From positions 1-64,000 of IMG/VR virus record IMGVR_UViG_3300048999_000166: a stretch of 64,000 nt of DNA, one strand, 5' to 3'. Positions 28,320-37,900 of this stretch are shown one piece after another. The notes under the pieces were generated by a model, which was not told the origin of the DNA, searched no databases, and worked only from the letters and a program-made list of their open reading frames with translations. Within the stretch, counting starts at the first letter, position 1. The number at the start of each line of letters is the position of its first letter. The position numbers and the translations under genes were made by a program. The stretch comes from a virus.

Positions 28320-30344
28320 GTGGCCAAGCGACGTCGGCGCCCGATGCAGGCGCAGCCCCACCCGCTGCCTCCGGCTGGCGATGACATGCGTCGTGTGATC
28401 GCGGAAGAGCTGAAGAAGGCGCTCGCGTTGCCGGCGGGGGCGACCGCGACCAGTGTCACGCAGGGCTACCTGGCCGCGCTGCAGCAGCGCAACGGACTCG
28501 CCTACGGCCAACCCGAGGCTTCGCTGACCCGCGACCCCTACGAGGACGTGAACTTCGGTCCGGGCACTCCGCTCTACCCGTCGCCGCTCGATCCCTCACT
28601 GCAGTCTGGCCGCCCCGCACCCCGGCGCTGGGAATACCCGGTCACCTGGAACCTGCAGACCTCGACCACCCGCTCGACGCCGTGGTCGATTCTGCGCGAT
28701 GCCGCCGACAACGTCAGCATCATGCGGGCCTGCATCGAGGTCAACAAGGCCGCGATGACGGGGCTGGAGTGGTCCTTCGGCATCAACACCGCCCGCGCGC
28801 GCAACCTCGCGCAGCGCGAGGGCAGCTCCGACCGCGCGGTGACCGCCGATCTCACCGACAAGTACTCGGCCGACATCGAGCGGCTGCACAACTGGTGGAC
28901 GAAGCCCGACCGGATCAACAACTGGACCTTCTCTGAGTGGATGGGGGCGTTGCTAGAGGACCAGCTCGTCCTCGATGCGGTCGCCCTCTACCCGCACCTG
29001 CAGCTCAACGGAGACCTCCATTCGCTGGAACTACTGGATGCCACGACCATCAAGCCGCTACAGGACTACCGAGGCGCGACCCCACAGCCTCCGTACGCGG
29101 CTTTCCAGCAGATCCTCTGGGGCTTCCCCCGGGGCGAGTTCAACCAAAGCCCGCCTGACCAGGTCGATGCTGAATTCATCTCCGCCGTCTACGGGCGCAC
29201 CGAGGGCATCGAGGCACCGACCGACTCCCTGATCTACAAGGTGCGCAACCGCCGCACGCGCGGCCCCTACGGGTTCTCGAACGTCGAACAGGCACTGCTG
29301 GACATCGATCTCTGGAACCGACGCTTCGACTGGCTGCGCAGCGAGTACACAGCGGGAGTTACTCCCGAGATGCTGGTAATGGTCGATACGACCATGACTC
29401 CGGAGCAGCTGCGGCAATACGAGAGCGTGTTCAACGATGAGCTGAGCGGGCGCACCAACGAGCGCCACCGGGCGCGGTTCTTGCCGGCGGGGTTCAACGC
29501 GGAGTATCCGCATCAGCACGACTCGAAGTACACCTCCGACTTCGACCTGCACCTGGTCCGATTGATCTGCGCGGCCTTCGAGGTACTGCCTACCTCGATC
29601 GGCTTCACCCCAAACCACGGAATGGGCGGAATGGGCGGGCAGGGGCACCAGCAAGGCGAGCAGGACAGCCAGCTGCGCCGCGGCACGAAGCCCACCGCTC
29701 AGTGGATCATCGACCTAATCAACGAGGTCTCGTTGAACTACTTGGATATGCCGCCGGAGGTGACATTCCGGTTCCACGGCCTCGATGACGAGAACGAGGA
29801 GCGCGAGCAGACCCTGCTCACCGGCTACATCGGGAACGGCCTGCAGACCCTCAATGAGGGCCGCGACACGCTCAACCTGCCGCGTTACGACTTCCCGGAA
29901 GCGAACCAGCCCTTCCTTAACACCCCGACCGGACCCGCGTTCCTGAACGTGAAGGTGCAGCCTACGCAGCTGCCCGGCAATATGCCGGGCGCTCAGCCGC
30001 AGGGGCGTACCCAGGGTCAGGGTGCGCCCGCACCGGTGCCCTCGCCGGCCAAGCCCTCGCTGACCCAGCGGACAGATAGTTCGCCAGCATCTACCGACTC
30101 CGGCAAGCGGGCCATCGTTTCTGACGACGACCCCCAGGCTGCAGCCGGTGGCCGCGACCCCGCCCGTTCAGTCGAGCGCAAGAAGTTCCTCACCTTCGCC
30201 CGCAAGGCCGGCGATCGCTGGCGGGACTTCACGTTCGATTACTACCCGCCGGACATCGCCAAGGCCGCTAACCGGCTCGGGGCGGCGGGCGACATCGAGG
30301 CTTGCAAGGCGCTGTTCGCCATGCAAGACGATGACGACGAGTGA
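28320..30344 (+). CDS. Portal protein
   Basis: A 674-residue protein in the expected slot between terminase and MuF-like protein. It shows portal-type features: an N-terminal region leading to TPWSILRDAADNVSIMRACIEVNKAAMTGLEW, a central YGFSNVEQALLDIDLWNRRFDWLRSEY helix, and a C-terminal Pro/Gln-rich tail ending in an acidic MQDDDDE. It should form the dodecameric portal ring. GTG start with AAGGGG upstream. Confidence 0.92.
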   Translation: MAKRRRRPMQAQPHPLPPAGDDMRRVIAEELKKALALPAGATATSVTQGYLAALQQRNGLAYGQPEASLTRDPYEDVNFGPGTPLYPSPLDPSLQSGRPAPRRWEYPVTWNLQTSTTRSTPWSILRDAADNVSIMRACIEVNKAAMTGLEWSFGINTARARNLAQREGSSDRAVTADLTDKYSADIERLHNWWTKPDRINNWTFSEWMGALLEDQLVLDAVALYPHLQLNGDLHSLELLDATTIKPLQDYRGATPQPPYAAFQQILWGFPRGEFNQSPPDQVDAEFISAVYGRTEGIEAPTDSLIYKVRNRRTRGPYGFSNVEQALLDIDLWNRRFDWLRSEYTAGVTPEMLVMVDTTMTPEQLRQYESVFNDELSGRTNERHRARFLPAGFNAEYPHQHDSKYTSDFDLHLVRLICAAFEVLPTSIGFTPNHGMGGMGGQGHQQGEQDSQLRRGTKPTAQWIIDLINEVSLNYLDMPPEVTFRFHGLDDENEEREQTLLTGYIGNGLQTLNEGRDTLNLPRYDFPEANQPFLNTPTGPAFLNVKVQPTQLPGNMPGAQPQGRTQGQGAPAPVPSPAKPSLTQRTDSSPASTDSGKRAIVSDDDPQAAAGGRDPARSVERKKFLTFARKAGDRWRDFTFDYYPPDIAKAANRLGAAGDIEACKALFAMQDDDDE

Positions 30345-31026
30345 GGCGCGCGTCCGGGCTCTGATGGCACTCGCACGCGCTCACGTATCGAGCGTGACGG
30401 CGGAGCTGGCGAAGTTCGATACCGCCTCTCCCCTGAACGACCAGTCGGTAGCGATGTACGTGCTCACCAGCTGGTTTGCCAGCAAGGACGCGATATCGGC
30501 TACGCAGCTGCCCGAGGACGTACTGGAGGTGCTCGTCTCGGTCGGGGTGGACCGACAGGCGGCTGCCGAGATCGGGAAACTGATCCTGGACAAGCCATTG
30601 TCCGGGCGCTCCCGCTACGGGACTCCTTCGGCCTTCACCGGCATGGGGGCGCTGCGGCGGGTGGCGACCGAGGAGCCCGAGTATCGGGCGGCCTACCTGT
30701 TGGCTGCCGCTCGCCGGCTGACCGAGGCCGTGGCCTCGGACGACTACGCGCACGCCCTGGACAAGGAGCGTCGCTATCTCGACATGCATGTGAGCGCCGG
30801 ACGCGGACGTCGTGCGGCGGCTCGCAAGGTCGATGACGTCTCAGAGTCCGACGGACCACTCCTGGTGTGGCAGACCCAGCAAGACAGCCGGGTCGATCCA
30901 CGCTGCTCGATGTTGGAGGGCCGGTTGTTCACCGCCGACAACCCGCCCGACGGCGTCTACCCGGGGGCGGTGCATCCGCGCTGTCGCTGCTACGCCATCG
31001 GCTGGGGCGGCCAGCTGTTCACCTAG
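30331..31026 (+). CDS. MuF-like head morphogenesis protein
   Basis: A 231-residue protein from ATG 30331, overlapping the portal end by 14 bases. The C terminus has the Mu gpF/SPP1 gp7 signature: LVWQTQQDSRVDPRCSMLEG, then PDGVYPGAVHPRCRCYAIGW, with Cys/His likely to bind metal. The N-terminal two thirds are helical. It is thought to act in procapsid assembly and may be carried in the head. Confidence 0.85.
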   Translation: MTTSEARVRALMALARAHVSSVTAELAKFDTASPLNDQSVAMYVLTSWFASKDAISATQLPEDVLEVLVSVGVDRQAAAEIGKLILDKPLSGRSRYGTPSAFTGMGALRRVATEEPEYRAAYLLAAARRLTEAVASDDYAHALDKERRYLDMHVSAGRGRRAAARKVDDVSESDGPLLVWQTQQDSRVDPRCSMLEGRLFTADNPPDGVYPGAVHPRCRCYAIGWGGQLFT

Positions 31027-31049
31027 AACTCACAAGGGGAGCCCCTTCG

Positions 31050-33047
31050 ATGGATCTCACTTCGACCTTTGCACCAATTACCAAGACAGTTGATCAAGAC
31101 GACGGAAGCCTGCTCGTCTACGGGAAGGCCACCGACGACTCGCTCGATCTCGACGACCAGCGCTGCGATGCCGCATGGCTGAAGACCGCGATGCCGGAGT
31201 GGTTTCAGTGGGGCAACATCCGCGAGCAACACCGCGCCGATAGCGCCATCGGGAAGGCGATCGAGCACGAGGCGATCGAGGGGGACGGCCACTACATCAC
31301 CGCCCGGATCGTGGATCCGCTGGCGGTAGCGAAGACCAAGGCCGGCATCTTCACCGGCTTCTCGATCGGCATCAATAAGCCGAAGATCGTGCGCAGCCCG
31401 CGGGCCCCGAAGGGGTTGATCAATGGCGGCATGATCACCGAGGTCAGCCTGGTCGATCGGCCCGCGAACTCGAACGCGATACTCACCCTCTGCAAGGCCG
31501 CCCAGAGCGGCTGGGAGGGCTCCGGCGCCGACCTCGATCTCGATCGCGGACTCGTCCGCTGCGAGGAGCTACTGGTCGACGAGGAGGCGATCGCCAAGGA
31601 GCTGCGGGTCACCGTCACGAAGGGCGTCGAGCCGGTCCTCGACGTCCACCTCGACGGTCGTCCGTTCAAGTCCATGGCCGTCATCGACGAAGACACCGTT
31701 GACGCCAAGATCAGCAAGGCGATCGCGGAGGCCAACGAGGCGCTCGCGGACGCGATCTCCCGGCAGCCGGGCGAGGCGCTCAAGAACGCGATCTCCCCGG
31801 AGCCCTTCGATCGCGATAAGGCGATCGCGCTGGTCAAGGCGCTGGGCGACAACGAGTCCCCGGACATCACCGGTGCTGAGTCCGCGATTTCCACGATCGC
31901 GCGGCTGATCATCTCCGAGGCGCAGGACATGGCCAAGATGCCCAGCCAGGACTGCGACATCCACCTGCTCATGGGCGCGGTCGATGCGCTGCGGTGCTTC
32001 GTGCGCCGCGAGCGGATGGAACAGTCCGACGTCGACCCGGACGGCCCCGTCCAGATGGCGATCGATCCAGACATCGCCAAGGGCAAGTACTCCGCCGAGC
32101 AGCTCCGTTCGATGCTCAGCGCCGGCAAGGCGATGAAGAACCCGCAGGGGGAGCCCAGCTACCCCATCGGGGACAAGGAAGACCTCTCCAACGCGATCCA
32201 TGCGGTTGGCCGCGGCAGCGGCAGCCACGACTCGATCCGTGCCTACATCAAGCGTCGAGCGAAGGCTCTCGGCGCGAGCGACATGATCCCGGACAGCTGG
32301 TCCGGGTCCAGCAAGGCTGCCGATACCGACGTGGCCAAGGAAGGAAATCAGACGATGACCGTTGACGCCGCCGAGGCCCCCGACGTGGAGAAGACCATCG
32401 ACACCGACGTGACCCCCGAGGCCCCGGAGGCTGACGCTCCCGAGAGCGATATCGCTCCGGAGACCGAGAACAAGACCGTCGAACCCGATGAGGCGCCGGC
32501 CGAGGACGCCCCCGAGGGTGACGCCGCGCCGGACGTCGATAAGTCGGCTGGCGCTGACGTGGAGTCGCCCGATGTGATCACCAAGGGCGCAGCCCAAGAC
32601 GTTCTCGTTCAGATGTTCAAGGCTCTGACCGAGGAGGGATCGGAGGTTCTCAAGGCGTTGAGCACCGCTCTTCGCCAGGAAGACTCTCCGCTCCGCAAGG
32701 TGTTCCATGACGATCTGCTTGTCAAGTCCATCAAGGACGATCTTGACAACAAGGAGTCTGATCTGCGTAATATGATCGTGGACATCACGGAGGCATCGAC
32801 GAAGTCCACCGCGAAGGCGCTTGGCGACGAACTGGGCGCGCGGTTGGAAAAGGTCGAGGCGATGGCCACTCCCGGCGGACCGTCCCTGCGGCGGACCGAG
32901 GTTGAGCGTGTCAATGCACGCAAGTCCGATCTGTCCCGCGAGGTCATGCGCTACAAGGCGCTGGCGAACGCGTCGGAGGACCCGGATCTGCGCAAGGGCT
33001 ACACGCAGAAGGCCCTGCAGGTTGACGCTGAGTTGAAGGCTCTGTAA
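31050..33047 (+). CDS. Capsid maturation protease fused to scaffold
   Basis: A 665-residue protein from ATG 31050 behind AAGGGGA. The N-terminal 150 residues match HK97/XkdF-type prohead proteases: H61 in NIREQHRADS, S105 in FTGFSIGINK, and the EVSLVDRPANSNA segment (131-143). The middle has the PSYPIGDKEDLSNAIHAVGRG motif typical of actinophage proteases, then an acidic Asp/Glu/Pro/Ala-rich stretch (about 440-510) and a long helical C terminus that probably acts as scaffold and is cut away. Fusion replaces a separate scaffold gene. Confidence 0.88.
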   Translation: MDLTSTFAPITKTVDQDDGSLLVYGKATDDSLDLDDQRCDAAWLKTAMPEWFQWGNIREQHRADSAIGKAIEHEAIEGDGHYITARIVDPLAVAKTKAGIFTGFSIGINKPKIVRSPRAPKGLINGGMITEVSLVDRPANSNAILTLCKAAQSGWEGSGADLDLDRGLVRCEELLVDEEAIAKELRVTVTKGVEPVLDVHLDGRPFKSMAVIDEDTVDAKISKAIAEANEALADAISRQPGEALKNAISPEPFDRDKAIALVKALGDNESPDITGAESAISTIARLIISEAQDMAKMPSQDCDIHLLMGAVDALRCFVRRERMEQSDVDPDGPVQMAIDPDIAKGKYSAEQLRSMLSAGKAMKNPQGEPSYPIGDKEDLSNAIHAVGRGSGSHDSIRAYIKRRAKALGASDMIPDSWSGSSKAADTDVAKEGNQTMTVDAAEAPDVEKTIDTDVTPEAPEADAPESDIAPETENKTVEPDEAPAEDAPEGDAAPDVDKSAGADVESPDVITKGAAQDVLVQMFKALTEEGSEVLKALSTALRQEDSPLRKVFHDDLLVKSIKDDLDNKESDLRNMIVDITEASTKSTAKALGDELGARLEKVEAMATPGGPSLRRTEVERVNARKSDLSREVMRYKALANASEDPDLRKGYTQKALQVDAELKAL

Positions 33048-33083
33048 CTCCTCCATTGATGTTCAATTAAGCAAAGGACAGAC

Positions 33084-34793
33084 ATGATTCCCAAGACTGG
33101 GGATATGTTCGGCGATGCGGATAACCCGCTTGAGATCGCCGAGCGTTTTGAAGGCTATAAGGCCGCGCTGACTAAGTCCGCGCATAACCCGCTCCCGACT
33201 CCGGGTGTTCCGACCCTTGAGGGTCAGGCATCCAACCCGATGCTGGAGCTGCAGAAGTCTCTGGGCTCTGACATCGTCCAGAAGGCGCTCTCGGCTGAGC
33301 TGCTGGAGTCGGTGCGCAATTCGCTGGCTAGCGCTGACATCCAGAAGGACCTGCTGGTCGGTACCGGTGGCGCGCTGGGTGGTACTGGTGGTCTGAACGC
33401 TTACGACCTCGAAGCTCCCGCGAAGCTTCTGGCCCCTCGTCCGACGCCGCTGCGTAACCGCATCGCGCGCCGTAAGGGCGTCGGTACGGCTCACCAGTAC
33501 AAGCGGATCACCGGCTTTACTGGTACCGGTACCGGCGGTCTTTCTCTGTTGCGGCCCGGCATTACTGAGTCCACGCAAACCGCGTTCGGTGGAGTCAGTT
33601 ACCTGCGCGGTCCGAAGATCTCGTACGCTGGCGACCAGGCGTCCGTTCCTTACATGCAGTTCGGCGTGTCGGACCAGGTCTCCTGGGCCGCGCAGTTCTC
33701 CGGCCAGGGTTACCAGGACATTCGTCAGCTCTCGCAGACGTCCGTCCTGTACTCCTCGATGCTGCTCGAAGAGCGCATGCTGCTCGGTGGTCGTGGTACT
33801 GGCTCCGGCTTCGCTGGTGCGCTCGCCGCCCCGACTCCGGTCGCATTCGGTACGCCCGCTTCGGCGGCCGCCGGCCAGACCGGTATCACCGGCCTGACCA
33901 CCAACCTCTACGCGCTGGTGACCGCTGAGTCGGTCTGGGGCGAGTCGGTGCTGTCGAGCGTGGCGAACGTGGCCATCACCAACGGCCAGGTCGTCACGTT
34001 GTCCGCGACGTTGCCCGCTGGTGCGACCGGCATGAAGGTTTATCTTGCCACTGCCGCATCTTTGCCCGGCGCCAATACCGCGTATCACTTCTACGGTCGC
34101 TTCAGCGGCGGCAGTACGGTGATCCAGGGCGCGGTACCGACCACTACCGCCACTGCCGCCGTGGTGTCCACCAACGGCGACACCTCGGGCTCAGCGCTGG
34201 ACTACGACGGCATCTTGACGTACTGCACCGGGCCGAACTCCGGCTACGTGCAGAACATCAGTGCCATCTCCAACGGCGCCTCCTCGGGCGCGGTCAATGG
34301 TGGCCTGAACGTCAACAACCCGGGTGCTGAGTTCTTCTCGGCCTTCGCGGCGCTGTACGACAGCGTGAAGGCGGACCCGGACGAGGTGCTGGCGAATGGT
34401 AACGACCGCAAGCAGCTGTCGGACCTGCTGAAGACGTCGTCCAGCTCGAACTACCAGATCAGCCTGATTAACGCGCCTGGTACTGAAGGCGTGCACGATG
34501 CTCACCTGGGCTCGTTGGTGACCGGCCTTCAGAACGAGGTCACCGGCAAGATGGTGAATGTCACCGTGCACCCCTGGCTGCCTCAGGGCAATATGCCGAT
34601 CATTTCCTGGACGCTTCCTCTGCCGGACTCGAACATTTCCGATGTGTTCGCGGTCTACAATGTTCAGGATTACATGGCCATCGAATGGCCGGTCACGCAG
34701 TTCGCCTATGAGACCAGCTCGTACTGGTACGGAACAATGGTTTGTTACGCTCCGGCGTGGCAGGGTGCAATCACAGGAATCACCAAGATCTAA
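33084..34793 (+). CDS. Major capsid protein with inserted beta domain
   Basis: A 569-residue protein directly after the protease-scaffold, behind AAAGGAC, with its own strong terminator: the usual setting of a major capsid gene. The fold should be HK97-like. It is longer than most because of an Ala/Thr/Gly-rich segment (about residues 255-375: ITGLTTNLYALVTAES ... LPAGATGMKVYLATA), which looks like a fibronectin/Ig-like surface domain. The C terminus (VYNVQDYMAIEWPVTQFAYETSSYWYGTMVCYAP) fits the axial domain. Confidence 0.88.
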   Translation: MIPKTGDMFGDADNPLEIAERFEGYKAALTKSAHNPLPTPGVPTLEGQASNPMLELQKSLGSDIVQKALSAELLESVRNSLASADIQKDLLVGTGGALGGTGGLNAYDLEAPAKLLAPRPTPLRNRIARRKGVGTAHQYKRITGFTGTGTGGLSLLRPGITESTQTAFGGVSYLRGPKISYAGDQASVPYMQFGVSDQVSWAAQFSGQGYQDIRQLSQTSVLYSSMLLEERMLLGGRGTGSGFAGALAAPTPVAFGTPASAAAGQTGITGLTTNLYALVTAESVWGESVLSSVANVAITNGQVVTLSATLPAGATGMKVYLATAASLPGANTAYHFYGRFSGGSTVIQGAVPTTTATAAVVSTNGDTSGSALDYDGILTYCTGPNSGYVQNISAISNGASSGAVNGGLNVNNPGAEFFSAFAALYDSVKADPDEVLANGNDRKQLSDLLKTSSSSNYQISLINAPGTEGVHDAHLGSLVTGLQNEVTGKMVNVTVHPWLPQGNMPIISWTLPLPDSNISDVFAVYNVQDYMAIEWPVTQFAYETSSYWYGTMVCYAPAWQGAITGITKI

Positions 34794-34801
34794 GTATTAC
34801 C

Positions 34802-34838
34802 CAGAAAGGGCGTCTCTCACGTAGAGGCGCCCTTTCTG
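34802..34838 (+). terminator. Terminator after the capsid gene
   Basis: A 15-bp stem with one G-T pair (34802-34816 and 34824-34838) and a 7-nt loop. Only a weak T-run follows, so it may be leaky and set capsid mRNA levels. Confidence 0.75.
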
Positions 34839-34868
34839 CTGTTCATCCACAATTTGAAAGGCTTCTTC

Positions 34869-35132
34869 ATGCCCGAGGACGACAAGAGCACACCAGTAAG
34901 ACGTGGGCCTGGTCGGCCCCGGAAAGTGCAGGAGCCACCGAAGCCTGAGGTCAAGGTGGAGGTCCCGGAGAATACAGAGGTGGCGGTCGAGGTCAGGTCG
35001 GAGCCGACGCACGATCCGGAAGACCCCCGCATCGGTCAGTCGTGTGATCCGGACTGGTCCGTAGTCGCGTTCAGCGACACCGACCGCATGTACCGCTGTG
35101 AGAACGGTGTGATTGTCGAAAGGGTTCGATAA
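34869..35132 (+). CDS. Small protein with AT-hook-like motif
   Basis: An 87-residue protein from ATG 34869 with GAAAGG upstream. Near the N terminus it has RRGPGRPRK, the GRP core of an AT-hook, followed by an acidic Val/Glu/Pro segment. In this slot phages often have a minor head protein; the hook may touch packaged DNA or be coincidental. The end contains CDPDWSVVAFSDTDRMYRC. Confidence 0.65.
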   Translation: MPEDDKSTPVRRGPGRPRKVQEPPKPEVKVEVPENTEVAVEVRSEPTHDPEDPRIGQSCDPDWSVVAFSDTDRMYRCENGVIVERVR

Positions 35133-35507
35133 ATGGCTAAGTATATATGTGAGAGTTCATCTGGTCAGCTAACTGTTGTTCCTTCGTCGACTCTGCAACT
35201 GCTCCGAGTTGAGCCATTTATCGCTACTGTTGGCGCTCGTCTGACACTGGCGCGGGTGACCAGCCCCACCTTTTCAGGAGGTAGCGCAGGGCAGGACGCG
35301 CCGCTTCTCGATGGAGGTCGCGCTTCCGGGTGTGCACTGACTACCTCCGTTCAGCCCAGTGGCACGTTTGAGTGGCTCCAGAGTTGGGATGCAAGCAGGG
35401 GACCAATCAATTTTTCTGACTTGACGATAACCGTCGGAGCTGGTGTTGGGCTTTACTTTCAGTCCCTATTCCCCAGCTTCGATTTTGGTGTTATTTACTC
35501 GGTTTAG
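35133..35507 (+). CDS. Beta-rich hypothetical virion protein, lower GC
   Basis: A 124-residue protein whose ATG follows the previous stop directly. Its codon use is more AT-rich than the neighbours. The segment SGGSAGQDAPLLDGGRASG resembles SGGSALDVVPLRQGAPAA in the tail-region protein at 47880, and both end in a beta-rich LTI-containing stretch, so it is a likely distant paralogue. Possibly a capsid decoration or accessory protein. Confidence 0.55.
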   Translation: MAKYICESSSGQLTVVPSSTLQLLRVEPFIATVGARLTLARVTSPTFSGGSAGQDAPLLDGGRASGCALTTSVQPSGTFEWLQSWDASRGPINFSDLTITVGAGVGLYFQSLFPSFDFGVIYSV

Positions 35508-35516
35508 GAGTTCCTG

Positions 35517-35771
35517 ATGCCCCGTCTACTCTCCCCTGATGACGCCTGCATCTCCGTCAAGGTGCCGACCGCTCGCGGTGAACGCCAATACGACGGCCGG
35601 ACCATTAACGTCACGGATCCGACGCACATTCGAATGCTCAAGAGCCAGGGCTACGTTCTGGCCGATGCCTCTGGCGGTCCGTCGCGCGTGCGTGGGTTCG
35701 ACTGCGAGTGCGGATTTAGTTCGTTTTTCCGTAAGTGCGGCCGATGCGGTCGCACGAATGATAAGGAGTGA
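35517..35771 (+). CDS. Zinc-ribbon protein of the head region
   Basis: An 84-residue protein with AGGAG upstream. The C terminus CECGFSSFFRKCGRCG is a four-Cys zinc ribbon; the N-terminal part is beta-rich (CISVKVPTARGERQYDGRTINV). Probably a minor head or connector protein. Function unknown. Confidence 0.7.
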   Translation: MPRLLSPDDACISVKVPTARGERQYDGRTINVTDPTHIRMLKSQGYVLADASGGPSRVRGFDCECGFSSFFRKCGRCGRTNDKE

Positions 35772-35776
35772 CTGTC

Positions 35777-36001
35777 ATGGCTGACACCGAGAAGCAGGAC
35801 GCCGCGAAGGAAGAGACCACTCGCAAGGAGGCCGCCAAGGCAGCCGAGGAGCAGGCCAAGCAGAACGAGGCCGACCTCGACACCTTCGCGTCCTTCCACC
35901 GCGGTGAGGCGCTCGCGCGTGGCGAGGGCGGGTCCCTCGACCTCCCGGCTTTCCTGGCGGCTCGCGAGGCCGAGAAGGACGCAGCCAAGGACAAGGACTA
36001 G
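35777..36001 (+). CDS. Small highly charged helical protein
   Basis: A 74-residue protein, Lys/Glu/Ala-rich coiled coil (KQDAAKEETTRKEAAKAAEEQAKQ), from ATG 35777 with AAGGAG. GTG 35768 is in frame but too close to the ribosome site. Possibly a head accessory protein. Confidence 0.65.
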   Translation: MADTEKQDAAKEETTRKEAAKAAEEQAKQNEADLDTFASFHRGEALARGEGGSLDLPAFLAAREAEKDAAKDKD

Positions 36002-36027
36002 CTCCCCGTCGGCCGAAGGAGTAATCC

Positions 36028-36324
36028 GTGGCGACCTATCTACCGACCGTCAACTTGGCCCCGCTGTTCAACTTCGTCCAGTTCACGACCGGTGGTGGGG
36101 CCTCGGCCCTGCAGACCGCGCTGAACGCGATGTCGGGCGTGACCAACGTGCAGTGTTTCGCCGACGCTCAGACCTCGGGGAACGCGCTCGTGGTGCACAA
36201 CGAGACCACCGTGTTCTCGGTGCCCCCGAACAACTACGTCGGATTCAACCAAGGGCAGTGGACGCAGTACCCAGCCGCGAAGCTGGCCGGCGGCGCGAAC
36301 AGCACCTTCACCGCATACCCCTAA
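36028..36324 (+). CDS. Hypothetical head/neck protein
   Basis: A 98-residue protein with GTG start behind GAAGGAG. Beta-rich, with TSGNALVVHNETTVFSVPPNNYVGFNQGQW. Its place between the capsid and the adaptor suggests a decoration or stopper role; no family recognised. Confidence 0.65.
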   Translation: MATYLPTVNLAPLFNFVQFTTGGGASALQTALNAMSGVTNVQCFADAQTSGNALVVHNETTVFSVPPNNYVGFNQGQWTQYPAAKLAGGANSTFTAYP

Positions 36325-36342
36325 CTGAACAGGAGGCACGCC

Positions 36343-37194
36343 ATGACCGCGCCCACCATCGCCTCCGTCTCCACCATGGGGCAGACCGTCCCGTACATCA
36401 CGGTGGCGGAGCTGAAGCGCTCCCCGATCTCCACCCAGCTGCGCAAGCTGGTGCCCGGCTCCTCGGACGCCGATCGGGACGCTGAGCTAGCTCGGATCAT
36501 CATGCGTGTCTCCGCGATGATGAATTCGGAGGTCACCCAGAACCTGGCCGCCACGGTGGATACCGAGGTCGGCCGGGTTCGGGTGTCCGACGACGGGGAT
36601 CTGCGCATCCATTGCCGCAGCAACCCGATCATCGAGGTGCGCTCGATCTCGATCGGCACCGAGGTGCGGTCGCTGACCGAGTTCTCTGACCCCGCCAACC
36701 AGGTCGTGCTCGATCCGTGGCGCATCACCATCCCGCGCTGTGTGGGCGGGAACTGGCGCGCGGGCACCCGGCTCTGGGCCAAGTGGACCTACGTCAACGG
36801 TTACCCGGTCACCACGCTGGCGCAGCCCGTGGCCGCCGGTGACACCCAGATCGTTGTCAGCAATCCACTCGGCATCGAGCCGGGCATCACCGACCTCACC
36901 ATCGAGGACGGGAAGTGGATCGAGGAACACATCGTCCCGACGGCGGTAACCGGCAACGTCCTCACCGTCGAGCCCCTGATGTTCCCGCACGAGGTAGGGG
37001 TGGGGTGCACCGCGCTCCCGAACGACCTCAAGGAAGCGACGCTGCTGCTCATCTCGCGGCTGCACGACACCTGGAGCTTGTCGATGGGCGCGATCACCCA
37101 TGACGGGACGGGCGCCAGCGTTCCGGGCGCGCGGGTGAAGCGCGCGATGTGCGACGCGGCGGTCATGTTGTCTCCGTATCGGCGGATGTGGTGA
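36343..37194 (+). CDS. Head-to-tail adaptor
   Basis: A 283-residue protein in the connector slot. The N terminus (YITVAELKRSPISTQLRKL) and the C-terminal helix (LPNDLKEATLLLISRLHDTW ... ARVKRAMCDAAVMLSPYRRMW) match phage connector (gp6/gp15-like) layout, with a beta insertion between (DTQIVVSNPLGIEPGITDLTIEDGKW). It should sit under the portal. Confidence 0.75.
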   Translation: MTAPTIASVSTMGQTVPYITVAELKRSPISTQLRKLVPGSSDADRDAELARIIMRVSAMMNSEVTQNLAATVDTEVGRVRVSDDGDLRIHCRSNPIIEVRSISIGTEVRSLTEFSDPANQVVLDPWRITIPRCVGGNWRAGTRLWAKWTYVNGYPVTTLAQPVAAGDTQIVVSNPLGIEPGITDLTIEDGKWIEEHIVPTAVTGNVLTVEPLMFPHEVGVGCTALPNDLKEATLLLISRLHDTWSLSMGAITHDGTGASVPGARVKRAMCDAAVMLSPYRRMW

Positions 37195-37604
37195 GCCGGT
37201 ACAACGACGTCCGCAAGAGCCTCGGTGGGGCCGCGCAACAATGGCTCGGCTCCATCGGGGTGGAGCAGCCGGCCATGAACGTATACAACTACGTTCCGCG
37301 CACCCTGATCCCGCCCTCGGTGATTATCCAGCCGGTCGCGCAGCGGACGCTCAGCTATCTGGATGTGCTGGGCCAGGGCAACCTGGCCGACTGGTACTTC
37401 CATGTACTGATCGTCGTGGGGCTCGTCGATGAAGAAGCCGCCCAGGAACTGATGGGCGACATCATCTCCCCCGGGTCATCGCTGATATACGCCTTGCAGG
37501 AATGTATGCGATTCGTGCAGGTAGTCGATGGATCCGTCGCCGAGATGATGTTCGATGGCGCGCTCCACGCTTACGCGAGAATTAACGTCAAGATTAAGGC
37601 GTAG
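37191..37604 (+). CDS. Tail terminator / head-tail joining protein
   Basis: A 137-residue protein from GTG 37191 (GTGA overlap with the adaptor). Its mixed alpha/beta pattern, with a final FDGALHAYARINVKIKA strand, fits tail-completion proteins of siphoviruses. It lies just before the tail-tube gene. Assigned from size and order. Confidence 0.65.
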   Translation: MSRYNDVRKSLGGAAQQWLGSIGVEQPAMNVYNYVPRTLIPPSVIIQPVAQRTLSYLDVLGQGNLADWYFHVLIVVGLVDEEAAQELMGDIISPGSSLIYALQECMRFVQVVDGSVAEMMFDGALHAYARINVKIKA

Positions 37605-37619
37605 TTCTCTTTACGCTCG

Positions 37620-37641
37620 GCCCCCTTCTGGGGGCTTTTTT
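37620..37641 (+). terminator. Intrinsic terminator before the tail-tube genes
   Basis: GCCCCC-TTCT-GGGGGC followed by six T residues. Confidence 0.9.
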
Positions 37642-37667
37642 ATTGCCCTCACACAGGAAGGTGGCTC

Positions 37668-37898
37668 GTGGCAGGAAAGAGTTACCCCGTGCTTCGACCG
37701 TTCCGGTGGGCAGATCCGAAGTCGGGAACTGACACCCATTACGACCCTGAAGGGGATAACAGCACCTTCTCTGGACCGGTCACGGACGACATGACCAGCC
37801 CGGAGGGTCCCGATGGTCGGGGCCCCCTGCTCGGGGATGAGACATCCGATAAGGCGAGTACTTCTACCGCCGCGGCCAGCACCTCCAAGGAGAAGTAA
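37668..37898 (+). CDS. Small acidic protein before the tail tube
   Basis: A 76-residue protein with GTG start behind AGGAAGG. Mostly disordered, rich in Ser, Thr, Asp and Gly (DTHYDPEGDNSTFSGPVTDD). It may be a minor tail or head-tail protein. Function unknown. Confidence 0.6.
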   Translation: MAGKSYPVLRPFRWADPKSGTDTHYDPEGDNSTFSGPVTDDMTSPEGPDGRGPLLGDETSDKASTSTAAASTSKEK

Positions 37899-37900
37899 CA

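Noticed and set aside
30867-31049. N-terminal extension of the protease-scaffold gene
   Set aside because: The extension is an out-of-frame reading of the MuF-like gene end; ATG 31050 has AAGGGGA upstream.
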